DNA of 64,000 nt from Streptomyces nymphaeiformis (lineage in GTDB: Bacteria; Actinomycetota; Actinomycetes; Streptomycetales; Streptomycetaceae), in assembly GCF_014203895.1 (NCBI RefSeq), contig NZ_JACHJY010000004.1:372001-436000 (forward strand), in the 5' to 3' direction. A model generated the notes under the pieces. The model made no database searches and was not told the origin of the DNA. It saw only the letters and a list, made by a program, of their open reading frames with translations. Positions 1 through 7,876 of this stretch are shown one piece after another; the stretch's first letter is position 1, and each line of letters begins with the position of its first letter. Position numbers and translations under genes: made by a program.

Positions 1-1
1 C

Positions 2-655
2 CTCTACTCGTACAAGCTGTCCAAGGCGCTCCGGCCGCCGTTCGTCCATCCGACGGCGCCCGGCACCTTCCTGTCCAAGCAGTTCAACATGCGGCTCGCC
101 GGGGCCGCCCCGGGCAGCCTGCTCAGCAAGGTGCCGCCGGGGGTCGCGACCGCGATCACCGGCTCGGACGAGGCCGCCATGTACGGCGGGTTCATGCGCA
201 ACGGCGCGTTCTTCATGCCGACCGCCGCCGAGGCCAACCTGCTGAAGGTCGCGCAGAACGGCGGCCTCGCCAACGCCGCCAAGGCGGCGGGCTGGCTGCG
301 CGGGGCGGGTGTCGTCGGCGGTGTGGCGGCCACCGCGTACGGCGTGGCCAACCTCGCCACGTACGACACGGACATGATCAAGGCGGATCCGGCGAAGTTC
401 GCCACGGACCTCACCGGGACGGCCTTCAACGCCTCGCTGACGGCGCTGACCGTGGCCCCGAACCCGGTCACGCTCGGCCTCGCCGTCGGCACCGGCGTCG
501 CGTACGCCGGCGCGATGATCTGGGACAACCACGAGGCGATCGGGAAGGGGCTGGAGGCGGCCGGCGACTGGGTCGGCGACAAGGCGTCCGACCTCGGGAA
601 CGGCCTCAAGGACGGCGCGAAGAAGCTCGGCAGCGCGCTGAACCCCTTCGACTGA
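2..655 (+). CDS. C-terminal part of a Gly/Ala-rich protein, possible type VII secretion substrate (5' end outside window)
   Basis: The frame is open from the window edge to a TGA, leaving 217 residues of a protein that starts upstream. There is no recognised catalytic motif. The visible part has a short segment with several Met/Phe residues, then two Gly/Ala/Val-rich hydrophobic stretches (about residues 100-115 and 150-175 of the fragment), and an amphipathic tail rich in Gly, Asp and Lys ending in NPFD. Long actinobacterial proteins with a WXG100-type N-terminus often end like this, and the hydrophobic hairpin would also suit a membrane-inserting effector. This is inference, because the N-terminal domain that would decide it is missing. 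Two small unknown genes follow on the same strand, 55 nt and further downstream. Confidence 0.6.
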   Translation, partial: LYSYKLSKALRPPFVHPTAPGTFLSKQFNMRLAGAAPGSLLSKVPPGVATAITGSDEAAMYGGFMRNGAFFMPTAAEANLLKVAQNGGLANAAKAAGWLRGAGVVGGVAATAYGVANLATYDTDMIKADPAKFATDLTGTAFNASLTALTVAPNPVTLGLAVGTGVAYAGAMIWDNHEAIGKGLEAAGDWVGDKASDLGNGLKDGAKKLGSALNPFD

Positions 656-687
656 GCCCTCTGAGCCCTCTGAGCCCTCTGAGCCCT
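652..687. repeat. Four perfect tandem copies of a 9-bp unit
   Basis: The unit ctgagccct is repeated four times head to tail. The first copy contains the stop codon of the upstream gene, and each later copy restores a TGA in the same frame. The array sits in the 55-nt gap before the next start codon. It looks like slippage-generated DNA; no hairpin potential is evident. Confidence 0.85.
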
Positions 688-710
688 CGATCGAGCAGGA
701 GTCAGAAAAG

Positions 711-1319
711 ATGCACATCCAGGTGACCCCCTTCGACCTCCAGGCGTGGAAGGAGGGGAACCGGCACGACTACCGGGCCGGCTGGAAGGGGGTCTCGCCG
801 GAGTTCGGCGAGATCACGCTGACCTGCCCCCTCCCCCGTACCTCTCCGGAGTCGCTCGTCTCGGAGGTACGCGGCGGGCGGCTGCCGACGGCTTCCTTCG
901 AGGCGCGCGGGATGCACGTCGAGGGGATGAAGCTGCCCGGCCTGAACCGGTCCACCCTCCGGGTCGGCGACCGCGTCGTGTACGTGGAACGGAACCGTTT
1001 CGGCGCCACCCTGGAGCAGCGCGCCCTGGCCCTGCGGTACGCGGGCGACCACTACCGGCTCGCGGCCCTCGACAAGCACGGCTACGTCCTGACCCGCGCC
1101 GCCGACGACGAGGACCCCGGCGTCACGATCACCGTCCGCGAGACCGGGCGCGGCAAGAACCGCCGGCTCTCCGTGCGGGCCGAAGGGCGTGCCGAGGGCG
1201 GGGACCTGTCCCTCGCCCTGATCTTCGCGGGCGTGGACCGCTCGACCCTGACGCAGCTCGGCGCGGTGAAGGCCGGGCTCTCCCGCGTGACCCATTTCTG
1301 GACCGAGTCCCAGTACTGA
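711..1319 (+). CDS. Conserved-looking hypothetical protein, 202 aa
   Basis: I do not recognise this family. The protein is soluble, has no signal peptide or membrane segment, and is rich in alternating hydrophobic/charged stretches that suggest a beta-rich fold (for example VGDRVVYVERNRF near residue 85 and VTITVRETGRG near residue 138). The ATG is preceded by an AGGAG-type ribosome site about 9 nt upstream. It lies between a possible type VII secretion substrate and a distantly EspG-like protein, so an accessory role such as chaperone or immunity protein is possible. That rests on position only. Confidence 0.7.
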   Translation: MHIQVTPFDLQAWKEGNRHDYRAGWKGVSPEFGEITLTCPLPRTSPESLVSEVRGGRLPTASFEARGMHVEGMKLPGLNRSTLRVGDRVVYVERNRFGATLEQRALALRYAGDHYRLAALDKHGYVLTRAADDEDPGVTITVRETGRGKNRRLSVRAEGRAEGGDLSLALIFAGVDRSTLTQLGAVKAGLSRVTHFWTESQY

Positions 1320-1326
1320 CCACCTG

Positions 1327-2160
1327 ATGAATGAGCGTGAGATGCCTTCCTTCGACGTGACCCGATCCCGCTTCCGGCTGAGCGACGACGACGTCTTCGT
1401 CCTCGCCCAGCTGGCGACCGGACAGCCTGTCCCGGCGGCCATGGAGCCGGCGGCGGCGCGGCTGCGGGACGCCGGACTCGCCGACGGGGCGGGGCAGCTG
1501 TCCGCGCTCCTGCTGCCGCTGATGCGGACGGTCGTGCAGCCGTCCGTGATCGTCTCCCTGGAGGCGGGCGGGCGGCAGGGCGTCCTCCACCACGGGCTGC
1601 TCATCGGCGACGACCACGTCGTCTGCCACGAGACCTGGCCGGGCCAGGAGGAGGCCGAGTACCGCCTCGTGGAGCCTCGGACCGTGGTGTGGACGCTCGC
1701 CGACCTGATCGCCCTGCGGCAGTCGGACGGGGACGCGACCGAGGAGGTCGTCGAGACGACGGTCGGCGTCCTGGAGGCGGGGCTGGCCGCCCTGGAGAAG
1801 GCTTCCTCGACGCCGGGCGCGGACGAGCGGGCGCTGGTCGCGGAGGCGCTGCGCGCGGCGGGCGGCGACGGGGTCGCCGCCCGGCTCGCGGAGCTGGTGG
1901 TGGAGCTGCGCTCCCAGTGGCGCATGACGGCGGCCTGGCAGGGCCGGCAGGACGGCGCGCAGGGCGTGGTCGCGCGCGCCGTCGCCGCCTGGGACTGCGG
2001 CCCGCTCGGTTACTGGCTGCGGGAACTCCCCGCCGAGCCCCTCGCGGAGGGCGGCGCCCAGGCGGGCGCCCCGTTCCGGCTGCGCCGGGTCGCCGCGAAG
2101 CGCGTCTGGCAGGAGCTGACCGCGCTGCTGCCGGACGCGACGGAGCTGACAACGGCCTGA
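1327..2160 (+). CDS. Hypothetical protein, 277 aa, weakly EspG-like
   Basis: The protein starts 7 nt after the preceding stop, so the two genes are probably co-transcribed. It is soluble. The N-terminal half begins with a helix-rich segment (RLSDDDVFVLAQLATG, about residues 17-32) followed by a beta-type region with VVQPSVIVSLEAG (about 62-74) and HHGLLIGDDHVVCHETWP (about 80-97). This helix-then-sheet order reminds me of the EspG chaperones that escort type VII secretion substrates, but there is no diagnostic motif and I cannot search. The gene converges on the SUKH gene with only 1 nt between the stop codons, leaving no room for a separate terminator. Residue 6 is an alternative Met start. 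Confidence 0.65.
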   Translation: MNEREMPSFDVTRSRFRLSDDDVFVLAQLATGQPVPAAMEPAAARLRDAGLADGAGQLSALLLPLMRTVVQPSVIVSLEAGGRQGVLHHGLLIGDDHVVCHETWPGQEEAEYRLVEPRTVVWTLADLIALRQSDGDATEEVVETTVGVLEAGLAALEKASSTPGADERALVAEALRAAGGDGVAARLAELVVELRSQWRMTAAWQGRQDGAQGVVARAVAAWDCGPLGYWLRELPAEPLAEGGAQAGAPFRLRRVAAKRVWQELTALLPDATELTTA

Positions 2161-2161
2161 A

Positions 2162-3406
2162 CTAGTCGTCCTTCGGGCCGTAGGGCGTGAAGTCGATGAC
2201 GTCCAGCGGGTCCTCGTGGGGGCGTACGAGGCGGGGGAGGCCCTCCGTGCGGAGTTCGCCGCGCAGCCAGGCGAGGAGGGTCTCGGTGAGGGTGCCGGTG
2301 AGCGGCGGGCCCTGGCCGGCGTGGCGGGGGATGACGATCAGGGGCCAGTCGTCGGGGGTGTCGCCCTCGGTGAGCCAGCACAGCTCGTCGCCGTCGATGG
2401 AGTCGGCGAAGGGCAGGAAGCCGCCGGGTTCGGGCCAGACGGCCAGCGGGTGGTACTCGGGGTAGTCGGCGCGCAGGCCGCGGTAGGCGGCGCCGAACCA
2501 CTCCTCCGTGCCCGCGAGGTCGTACCGCTCGGTGCCCAGCGGGGTGCGGAAGCGGAGCCACTGGCACCACTCGCCGCCGCCGTACGTCTCCATCAGGCGG
2601 ACGTACTCGGTGGGGAGGCGGGTGCCGAGGCGCTCGTACAGCCACTCCCAGCTCCGCTCGCCGAGGTGCGGGGCGGCGGGCGGCGGGATCAGGGCGGTGA
2701 GGGTGGCGAGGCCGGTGCCCCCGGCGAGTGCGGCGCGCTGCTCGGGGGTCGGTTCGGGGCGGCGGGCCGGCGGGGTCCAGGGGGACGGTTCGCCGCCGGC
2801 GAGGCCGCTGCGGGCGAGGCTCGGGCGCAGGCCGTCGCCGACGAAGCCGGCGAGGGTCGGCAGGAGGGTGGTGCCGGGGCGGAGCCAGGGGTCCTTCCCG
2901 GCGTTCGCGAGGTCCCGCACGTGGACGACGACCGGCCACCGGTCCGGGTCGTCGGAGGCGGTGGTGTCCCAGTAGAGGGTGTCGGACATGCGGGTCTCGC
3001 CGAAGGGGAGGACGCCGGGGGCGTCCCGGCGGCCGTCCTCGACGAAGCGGCCGTAGTCGAAGAGGCGCGCGTCGCTCGTGAAGGGGGTGTGCAGCCAGAG
3101 CCGTTCGCCGATGTCGAGCGGGCCGTAGGCGGTGGCCACGGCCTTGTAGTCGGCGGGCAGGCGCAGGCCGAGCCACTCCTCGACGGCGTCCCAGTCGACG
3201 GGTGTCGCGGGTCCCTCCGGCGGCGGCCCGAAGAGCTCGGCGAAGGCGGCGGTGGCCTCCTGGCCGACCATCGGACCGTCGTCGGCCTGGTGGGCCATCG
3301 GGCCGTCGTCGTCCTGTTGGGCCATCAGGCCGTCGTCGTCCTGTTGGGCCATCGGGCCGTCGGCGCTCTGGCCGGCTATCGGGCCGTCCTGGTCCTGGTG
3401 GGCCAT
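2162..3406 (-). CDS. Double SMI1/KNR4 (SUKH) domain protein with repeat N-terminus, 414 aa
   Basis: Two SUKH-type domains can be seen. The first spans roughly residues 60-215 (WDAVEEWLGLRLPADYKAV opens it), the second roughly 260-414 (WEWLYERLGTRLPTEYVRLM). Both carry the typical pattern of a short helix, LPxxY and a later W-P-hydrophobic strand. SUKH proteins are common immunity proteins against polymorphic toxins, but many also serve unknown housekeeping roles. The first 45 residues are a low-complexity tail built from a 9-residue repeat (type DDDGPMAQQ). The ATG overlaps the TGA of the upstream amidase gene by one base, so translation is probably coupled. Each repeat unit contains a Met, so the true start could lie further in. 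Confidence 0.8.
   Translation of the reverse strand: MAHQDQDGPIAGQSADGPMAQQDDDGLMAQQDDDGPMAHQADDGPMVGQEATAAFAELFGPPPEGPATPVDWDAVEEWLGLRLPADYKAVATAYGPLDIGERLWLHTPFTSDARLFDYGRFVEDGRRDAPGVLPFGETRMSDTLYWDTTASDDPDRWPVVVHVRDLANAGKDPWLRPGTTLLPTLAGFVGDGLRPSLARSGLAGGEPSPWTPPARRPEPTPEQRAALAGGTGLATLTALIPPPAAPHLGERSWEWLYERLGTRLPTEYVRLMETYGGGEWCQWLRFRTPLGTERYDLAGTEEWFGAAYRGLRADYPEYHPLAVWPEPGGFLPFADSIDGDELCWLTEGDTPDDWPLIVIPRHAGQGPPLTGTLTETLLAWLRGELRTEGLPRLVRPHEDPLDVIDFTPYGPKDD
3266..3406. repeat. Five 27-bp in-frame tandem repeats plus a partial unit
   Basis: Five units of 27 bp (3266-3292, 3293-3319, 3320-3346, 3347-3373, 3374-3400) and a 6-bp remnant encode the acidic N-terminal tail of the SUKH protein. 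The middle two units differ at one position; the outer ones have diverged. Because the unit is 9 codons, gain or loss of copies keeps the frame. Confidence 0.85.
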
Positions 3407-4203
3407 CAGGCCCGCCTCGGCGCCGCGATCCCCAGGACCCGGTCCTTGAGCGCCGGGAACTCCTCCCGGGTCGTGCGGACCTTCTCCGGGTCGAGGACGA
3501 CCCGCAGGACCTCCTCGTCCGGACCGGCCTCCGCGAGGGTCTCGCCCCAGGGGTCGACGACGATGGAGTGCCCGGCCTGCTCCACGCCCGCGTGGGTGCC
3601 GGCGGTGCCGCAGGCGAGGACGTACGCCTGGTTCTCGACGGCCCGGGCCCGCGCGAGGAGGGTCCAGTGGGCGCGGCGGCGGGCGGGCCAGCCGGCCGGG
3701 ACGACGAAGGCCTGGGCGCCCGCGTCGACGAGGCCGCGGAAGAGTTCGGGGAAGCGCAGGTCGTAGCAGGTGCCGACGCCGACGGTGAGGTGCGGCAGGT
3801 CGACGGTGACGAGGTCCTCGCCGGCCGCCATGAGGACGGCCTCGCCCTTGTCGAAGCCGAAGCGGTGGATCTTCCGGTACGAGGCGACGAGTTCGCCGTC
3901 GGGGGAGAGGACGAGCGAGGTGTTGTAGAGGGCGCCGCCCTCCGCCTCGACGAAGGAGCCCGCGTGCAGCCAGACCCCGGCGTCGCGGGCGGCCGCGGCC
4001 ATGGCGCGGTGGGTGGGGCCGTTCAGCGGTTCGGACTCGGAGGCGAAGAGGTCGGACGCGAAGGCGCCGACGGTCCACAGCTCCGGGAGGACGACGAGGT
4101 CGGCGTGGCCGGATTCTTCCCGTACGAGCTGCGCCGCTCGGGCGCGACGGGCTTCGACCGGTTCGTCCGGGTCTACCGCGATCTGGATCAGCGAGGCGCG
4201 CAC
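3406..4203 (-). CDS. Carbon-nitrogen hydrolase (nitrilase superfamily), 265 aa
   Basis: The protein hydrolyses a non-peptide C-N bond in the cytoplasm. The full catalytic triad of the superfamily is visible: Glu41 in VVLPELW, Lys111 in SYRKIH and Cys146 in GTCYDLRFPE. Length is normal for the single-domain omega-amidase/YafV-like branch, whose members act on omega-amides such as 2-oxoglutaramate; the exact substrate cannot be read from the sequence. Translation probably starts at a GTG. The stop codon overlaps the start of the SUKH gene by one base, which indicates a two-gene operon, an odd pairing that may be only transcriptional convenience. Confidence 0.9.
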   Translation of the reverse strand: MRASLIQIAVDPDEPVEARRARAAQLVREESGHADLVVLPELWTVGAFASDLFASESEPLNGPTHRAMAAAARDAGVWLHAGSFVEAEGGALYNTSLVLSPDGELVASYRKIHRFGFDKGEAVLMAAGEDLVTVDLPHLTVGVGTCYDLRFPELFRGLVDAGAQAFVVPAGWPARRRAHWTLLARARAVENQAYVLACGTAGTHAGVEQAGHSIVVDPWGETLAEAGPDEEVLRVVLDPEKVRTTREEFPALKDRVLGIAAPRRA

Positions 4204-4358
4204 ACTACCACCGTCCTGGCATTCGAGCCGTCAACACCGGCCTACGATCGTCACACGAAAGCACTGCCGGGGTGCCTTCGGGCAGCGTAACTTAGCGTCC
4301 GAGCCTCCCATCCAGTCGTGTTTTCAGCCCGCGCACCGAAGAACCGCCGAGGGGTCCC

Positions 4359-5186
4359 GTGACCGTCCATCCCAGCCTCCAGAACTACGCCGACGCCTGG
4401 ACCCACTCCATCGAGGCGATAGCCGAGCTGGTGCAGCCGCTCGTGGAAGGCGAATGGAACCGGCCGACGCCGTGCGTCGGCTGGTCGGTGCGGGACATCG
4501 TCTCCCATGTGATCGGCATGGAGACGGAGATGCTCGGCGATCCGCGGCCGATCCACTCCCTGCCCCGCGATCTGTACCACGTGCGCACTGACTTCGCCCG
4601 CTACATGGAGGTACAGGTCGATGTGCGGCGGCACCACACCTCCCCGGAGATGACCTCGGAGCTGGAGTACATCCTGATCCGGCGGGCCCGTCAGCTCCGC
4701 AACGAGAACCGCTCCCCCGAGCATCTGATCCGCGCTCCCCTCAGCGCCGAGCAGACCCTCGAAATGGGCTACCGGGACCGGGCCTTCGACGTGTGGGTGC
4801 ACGAGCAGGACCTGCGGGCGGCGCTGGGCGTGCCGGGGAACCTGGACTCGGCGGGCGCGCTGGTGGCCCGGGACGTGCTCCTGGAGGCGCTGCCGGACGT
4901 GGTCGCGAAGGACGCCGGGGCGCCCGCGTCCTCGGCGGTGGTGCTCGACGTGACCGGTCCGGTGGAGTTCCTGCGGACGATACGGGTGGACGCGGAGGGC
5001 CGCGGTTCGATCGACGGCGCGCCGTCGCTGGGCCCCGCGGTGACGCTGACGACGGACTGGGAGACGTTCGTGCGCCTCGCCTGCGGCCGGGTCCGGCCGG
5101 CCGAGGTGGCCGACCGGGTCAAGACCGAGGGCGACGCGGAGCTGGCGGCGGCGATCCTGGACAACTTCGCGGTGACGCCCCGGTAG
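4359..5186 (+). CDS. DinB-fold, maleylpyruvate isomerase-type mycothiol-dependent enzyme, 275 aa
   Basis: The N-terminal part has the mycothiol-dependent maleylpyruvate isomerase pattern: PTPCVGWSVRDIVSHVIGME around residues 37-56, with the His and a following Glu as likely metal ligands, and a second HEQDLRAAL near residue 148 providing further ligands. The C-terminal third is the small beta domain that usually follows. These enzymes use a divalent metal and mycothiol, the actinobacterial thiol, for isomerisation, conjugation or detoxification. The substrate is unknown. The start is a GTG 7 nt after an AGGGG-type ribosome site. It diverges from the nitrilase gene, and the gap carries no obvious operator. 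Confidence 0.85.
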   Translation: MTVHPSLQNYADAWTHSIEAIAELVQPLVEGEWNRPTPCVGWSVRDIVSHVIGMETEMLGDPRPIHSLPRDLYHVRTDFARYMEVQVDVRRHHTSPEMTSELEYILIRRARQLRNENRSPEHLIRAPLSAEQTLEMGYRDRAFDVWVHEQDLRAALGVPGNLDSAGALVARDVLLEALPDVVAKDAGAPASSAVVLDVTGPVEFLRTIRVDAEGRGSIDGAPSLGPAVTLTTDWETFVRLACGRVRPAEVADRVKTEGDAELAAAILDNFAVTPR

Positions 5187-5241
5187 ATCGCGGCGCTCTC
5201 CATACGGGGCGCGGTGACGTCCCGATGGATCCCGTCGGTCT

Positions 5242-6537
5242 CTACACCGGTACGTGCACGGCCTCGACGCGGCTGGCGACGAGCCGTTCCCGTTCCCTGC
5301 GGTGGGTGCGGGCCTTGAGGCGCAGGATCTGGACGACGCCGAGGGCCTCCAGGACGAAGACCGACGAGAACGCGATCCGGTAGTCGTCGCCGGTCGCGTC
5401 GAGCAGCACGCCGACGGCGAGCAGCGTCGTCATCGAGGCGACGAAACCGCCCATGTTGACGATGCCGGAGGCGGTGCCCTGACGCTCGGGCGGGTTGGCC
5501 GGGCGGGCGAAGTCGAAGCCGATCATCGAGGCCGGTCCGCAAGCGCCGAGGACCAGGCAGAGGGTGACGAGCAGCCACATCGGCGCGTGGTCGCCGGGGT
5601 ACGCGAGGGTCGTCCCCCACAGCAGGGCGGTGGCCGCGACCGTGCCGAGGGCGAGCGGGGCGCGGGCCTCGTGGTGGCGGGCGATGATCTGCCCGTACGC
5701 GAGTCCGACGACCATGTTCGACAGGACGACCAGGGTGAGCAGCGTCCCGGCGGTGGACCGGGAGAGGCCCTGCGCCTCGACGAGGAACGGCAGGCCCCAG
5801 AGCAGCAGGAACACCATGGCGGGGAACTGGGTGGTGAAGTGCACCCACATGCCGAGCCGGGTGCCGGGCTCGCGCCAGGACTCGGCGATCTGGCGGCGGA
5901 CGAAGGCGGCGCCCGCGTGGCGGGCGGGCTCCGGCTCGTACCCCTCGGGGTGGTCCTTGAGGAAGAGCAGCAGCAGGACGAGGACGACGACGCCGGCGAG
6001 GGAGCTGCCGACGAAGGTGGTCGTCCAGCCGAGGCCGTGCAGGGCGCGGGCGATGAAGACGGTGGAGACGAGGTTGCCGGCCATGCCGAAGAGGGCGGCG
6101 ACCTGGCCGATGAGCGGGCCCCGGCGGGCGGGGAACCACCGGCTGCCGAGCCGGAGGACGCTGATGAAGGTCATGGCGTCGCCGCAGCCGAGGAGGGCGC
6201 GGGAGGCGAGCGCGGTGCCGTACGAGGGGGAGAGCGCGAAGCCCAGCTGGCCGGTGGTGAAGAGGACGACGCCGAGGGCGAGGACCCTCTTGGTGCCGAG
6301 GCGGTCGACCATGAGGCCGACGGGTATCTGCATGCCCGCGTAGACGAGCAGCTGCAGGATGGAGAAGGTGGAGAGCGCCGAGGCGTTGACGTCGAAGCGG
6401 TCGGCGGCGTCGAGTCCGGCGACGCCCAGGGACGTACGGAAGATGACGGCGACGAAGTAGACGGCGACGCCGACGCCCCAGACGAGGGCGGCGCGACGAC
6501 CGCCGGGCGGATCGTCGGGCAGGCTGACGGGGCTCAT
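5242..6537 (-). CDS. Major facilitator superfamily transporter, 431 aa
   Basis: This is a 12-helix inner-membrane permease. The MFS signature between helices 2 and 3 is present (GLMVDRLGTKRVLALG, about residues 73-88) and a second relative of it follows helix 8. A long cytoplasmic loop between helices 6 and 7 contains FLKDHPEGYEPEP. Its overall pattern fits anion:cation symporter or hexuronate/nitrate-type MFS proteins, but the substrate is not predictable. The start codon overlaps the stop of the upstream GntR gene as ATGA, so the two are one transcription unit and the regulator probably controls this transporter. Confidence 0.88.
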   Translation of the reverse strand: MSPVSLPDDPPGGRRAALVWGVGVAVYFVAVIFRTSLGVAGLDAADRFDVNASALSTFSILQLLVYAGMQIPVGLMVDRLGTKRVLALGVVLFTTGQLGFALSPSYGTALASRALLGCGDAMTFISVLRLGSRWFPARRGPLIGQVAALFGMAGNLVSTVFIARALHGLGWTTTFVGSSLAGVVVLVLLLLFLKDHPEGYEPEPARHAGAAFVRRQIAESWREPGTRLGMWVHFTTQFPAMVFLLLWGLPFLVEAQGLSRSTAGTLLTLVVLSNMVVGLAYGQIIARHHEARAPLALGTVAATALLWGTTLAYPGDHAPMWLLVTLCLVLGACGPASMIGFDFARPANPPERQGTASGIVNMGGFVASMTTLLAVGVLLDATGDDYRIAFSSVFVLEALGVVQILRLKARTHRRERERLVASRVEAVHVPV

Positions 6538-7208
6538 CGGGCCTCACCCCGGACGAGGACCTTGACCCAGCTGAGGTGCTGGCGGACGCAGCGCGCGGCG
6601 CCTTCGACGTCGCCGGCCTTGATGCGGTCGAGGATCTCGGCGTGCTCGGCGATGTTCTTGGCGACGCGGTCGGGCTGGGACTGCATCACGGCGACGCCCA
6701 TGCGCAGCTGGCGGTCGCGGAGCTGGTCGTAGAGGCGGGAAAGGATCTGGTTGCCGGCGTGCCGGACGATCTCGGCGTGGAAGCAGCGGTCGGTGACGGC
6801 GACCTCGGCGAGGTCCCCGGCCTCGGCGCGGCGCTTCTGCTCCTCCAGGAGCTCTTCGAGGCGGGCGACGAGCGCGGGGGGTGCGGGCACGGCGCGGCGG
6901 ACGGCGAACTCCTCGACGAGCAGCCGGGTCTCGACGACGTCGGCGATCTCCTGCGCGGAGACGGCGAGGACGAGGGCGCCCTTCTTCGGGTAGAGCTTGA
7001 GGAGCCCTTCCATCTCCAGCTTGAGCAGCGCCTCGCGGACGGGCGTCCTGGACACCCCGACGGCCTGGGCGAGTTCGCCCTCGGTGAGGAGGGTGCCTCC
7101 CTCGTAACGCCGGTCGAGTACGGCCTGCTTGACGTGCATGTAGACACGGTCGGCGGCGGGGGGCTGCTTGGTGGGCAGCGGGGCGGGACCGGCGGGGGCT
7201 GATGGCAT
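6534..7208 (-). CDS. GntR family regulator, FCD (FadR-type) subfamily, 224 aa
   Basis: Winged helix-turn-helix in the first 75 residues (LTEGELAQAVGVSRTPVREAL is the recognition region) followed by an all-helical FCD ligand-binding domain with the usual His/Asp metal ligands (the D-x-x-FH of TDRCFHAEIV and a later EHAEIL). Such proteins usually repress adjacent transport or catabolic genes until a small carboxylate binds. I chose the ATG encoding MPSAPAG. A longer frame exists, but a -10-like TATTCT lies only 6 nt upstream of this ATG, which argues for a leaderless mRNA beginning there. The downstream MFS gene overlaps by 4 nt. Confidence 0.88.
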   Translation of the reverse strand: MPSAPAGPAPLPTKQPPAADRVYMHVKQAVLDRRYEGGTLLTEGELAQAVGVSRTPVREALLKLEMEGLLKLYPKKGALVLAVSAQEIADVVETRLLVEEFAVRRAVPAPPALVARLEELLEEQKRRAEAGDLAEVAVTDRCFHAEIVRHAGNQILSRLYDQLRDRQLRMGVAVMQSQPDRVAKNIAEHAEILDRIKAGDVEGAARCVRQHLSWVKVLVRGEAR

Positions 7209-7214
7209 GCGCAC

Positions 7215-7220
7215 AGAATA
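7215..7220 (-). promoter_or_regulatory. Candidate -10 element for a leaderless gntR transcript
   Basis: TATTCT on the minus strand ends 6 nt before the ATG, so transcription would begin at or next to the start codon. No good -35 hexamer is visible at 16-18 nt. Flanking TTGTATC/TTGCAC sequence may be operator. Confidence 0.35.
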
Positions 7221-7289
7221 GATACAACAGGGGTGCAACAGACAGCCGCGTCCGCATCCTGGACTCCTTACGGGGCGCCGGATCCTGGG

Positions 7290-7802
7290 CTATCGGGGGA
7301 GCCTGAAGTCGTAGTAGTCCTCGCCGCCGACGAGGACGGAGGTGAAGCACACCGGGAGGCCGTCGGGCCGGCGCGGGACCTCCTGGGAGGTGCGGCGGGT
7401 GAAGCCGAGCGAGAGGCCGGCCACGAAGGGGGCTTCGCCATCCGCGTCGTACACCCGCCACCCCTGGGCGGCGATGCGCCGGAGGACTTCGTCGGCGGGG
7501 GTCCGGAAGACGTCGACGTCGGCAGCGCGAAGCGTGCCGACGCCCTCCAGGAGCAGCCGCGTCGAGGTCTCCCGCCCTTCTCCCGGCCACCACAGCTCGA
7601 CGGCCGTGACGCGGTTCTCCTCCTCCAGGAGCACCTCGACGCCCACGTGGTCACAGGCGGCCGAGACCGTCACCAGGACGCGGTTCGGACGGGTGCGCAC
7701 CCGGGGCTCCCCCCAGGGGGAGACGGCCGCGACAGCCTCGTCGAGGGTCATGCCGAGGCGTACGGGCCCGGCGCCGTGCGGCGGTGCGAGGTGGAGGTCC
7801 AT
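7290..7802 (-). CDS. Hypothetical protein, 170 aa
   Basis: I do not recognise a named family. The N-terminus has the pattern GPVRLGMTLDEAVAAV...WGEP (about residues 12-33), which resembles the small GMT-helix-G-P unit found in BamE-like and related tiny domains. The rest alternates short strands and ends in YYDFRLPR. It is soluble, with no signal peptide. A long hairpin and a parS site separate it from bkdC1 upstream, so it probably has its own promoter or receives read-through. It lies 80 nt upstream of the gntR promoter region on the same strand. Confidence 0.65.
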   Translation of the reverse strand: MDLHLAPPHGAGPVRLGMTLDEAVAAVSPWGEPRVRTRPNRVLVTVSAACDHVGVEVLLEEENRVTAVELWWPGEGRETSTRLLLEGVGTLRAADVDVFRTPADEVLRRIAAQGWRVYDADGEAPFVAGLSLGFTRRTSQEVPRRPDGLPVCFTSVLVGGEDYYDFRLPR

Positions 7803-7813
7803 GGCCTCAACCC

Positions 7814-7851
7814 AAACATCCGGTGGTGGCTGATGCCACCACCGGATGTTT
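7814..7851 (-). terminator. Terminator hairpin after the first bkd operon
   Basis: Perfect inverted repeat with 17-bp arms (7814-7830 and 7835-7851) and a TGAT loop. Read on the minus strand it ends in TTT followed by GGG, so it is a strong stem with only a short U-run. Its outer four bases are shared with the adjacent parS site. Confidence 0.8.
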
Positions 7852-7861
7852 CACGTGAAAC
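7848..7861. other. parS centromere site
   Basis: GTTTCACGTGAAAC, a perfect 14-bp palindrome identical to the Streptomyces ParB-binding consensus. ParB loads on clusters of such sites around oriC to organise and segregate chromosomes during sporulation. This copy lies between the bkdC1 stop and the terminator. Confidence 0.93.
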
Positions 7862-7876
7862 GGGCGAACCCGCTTG

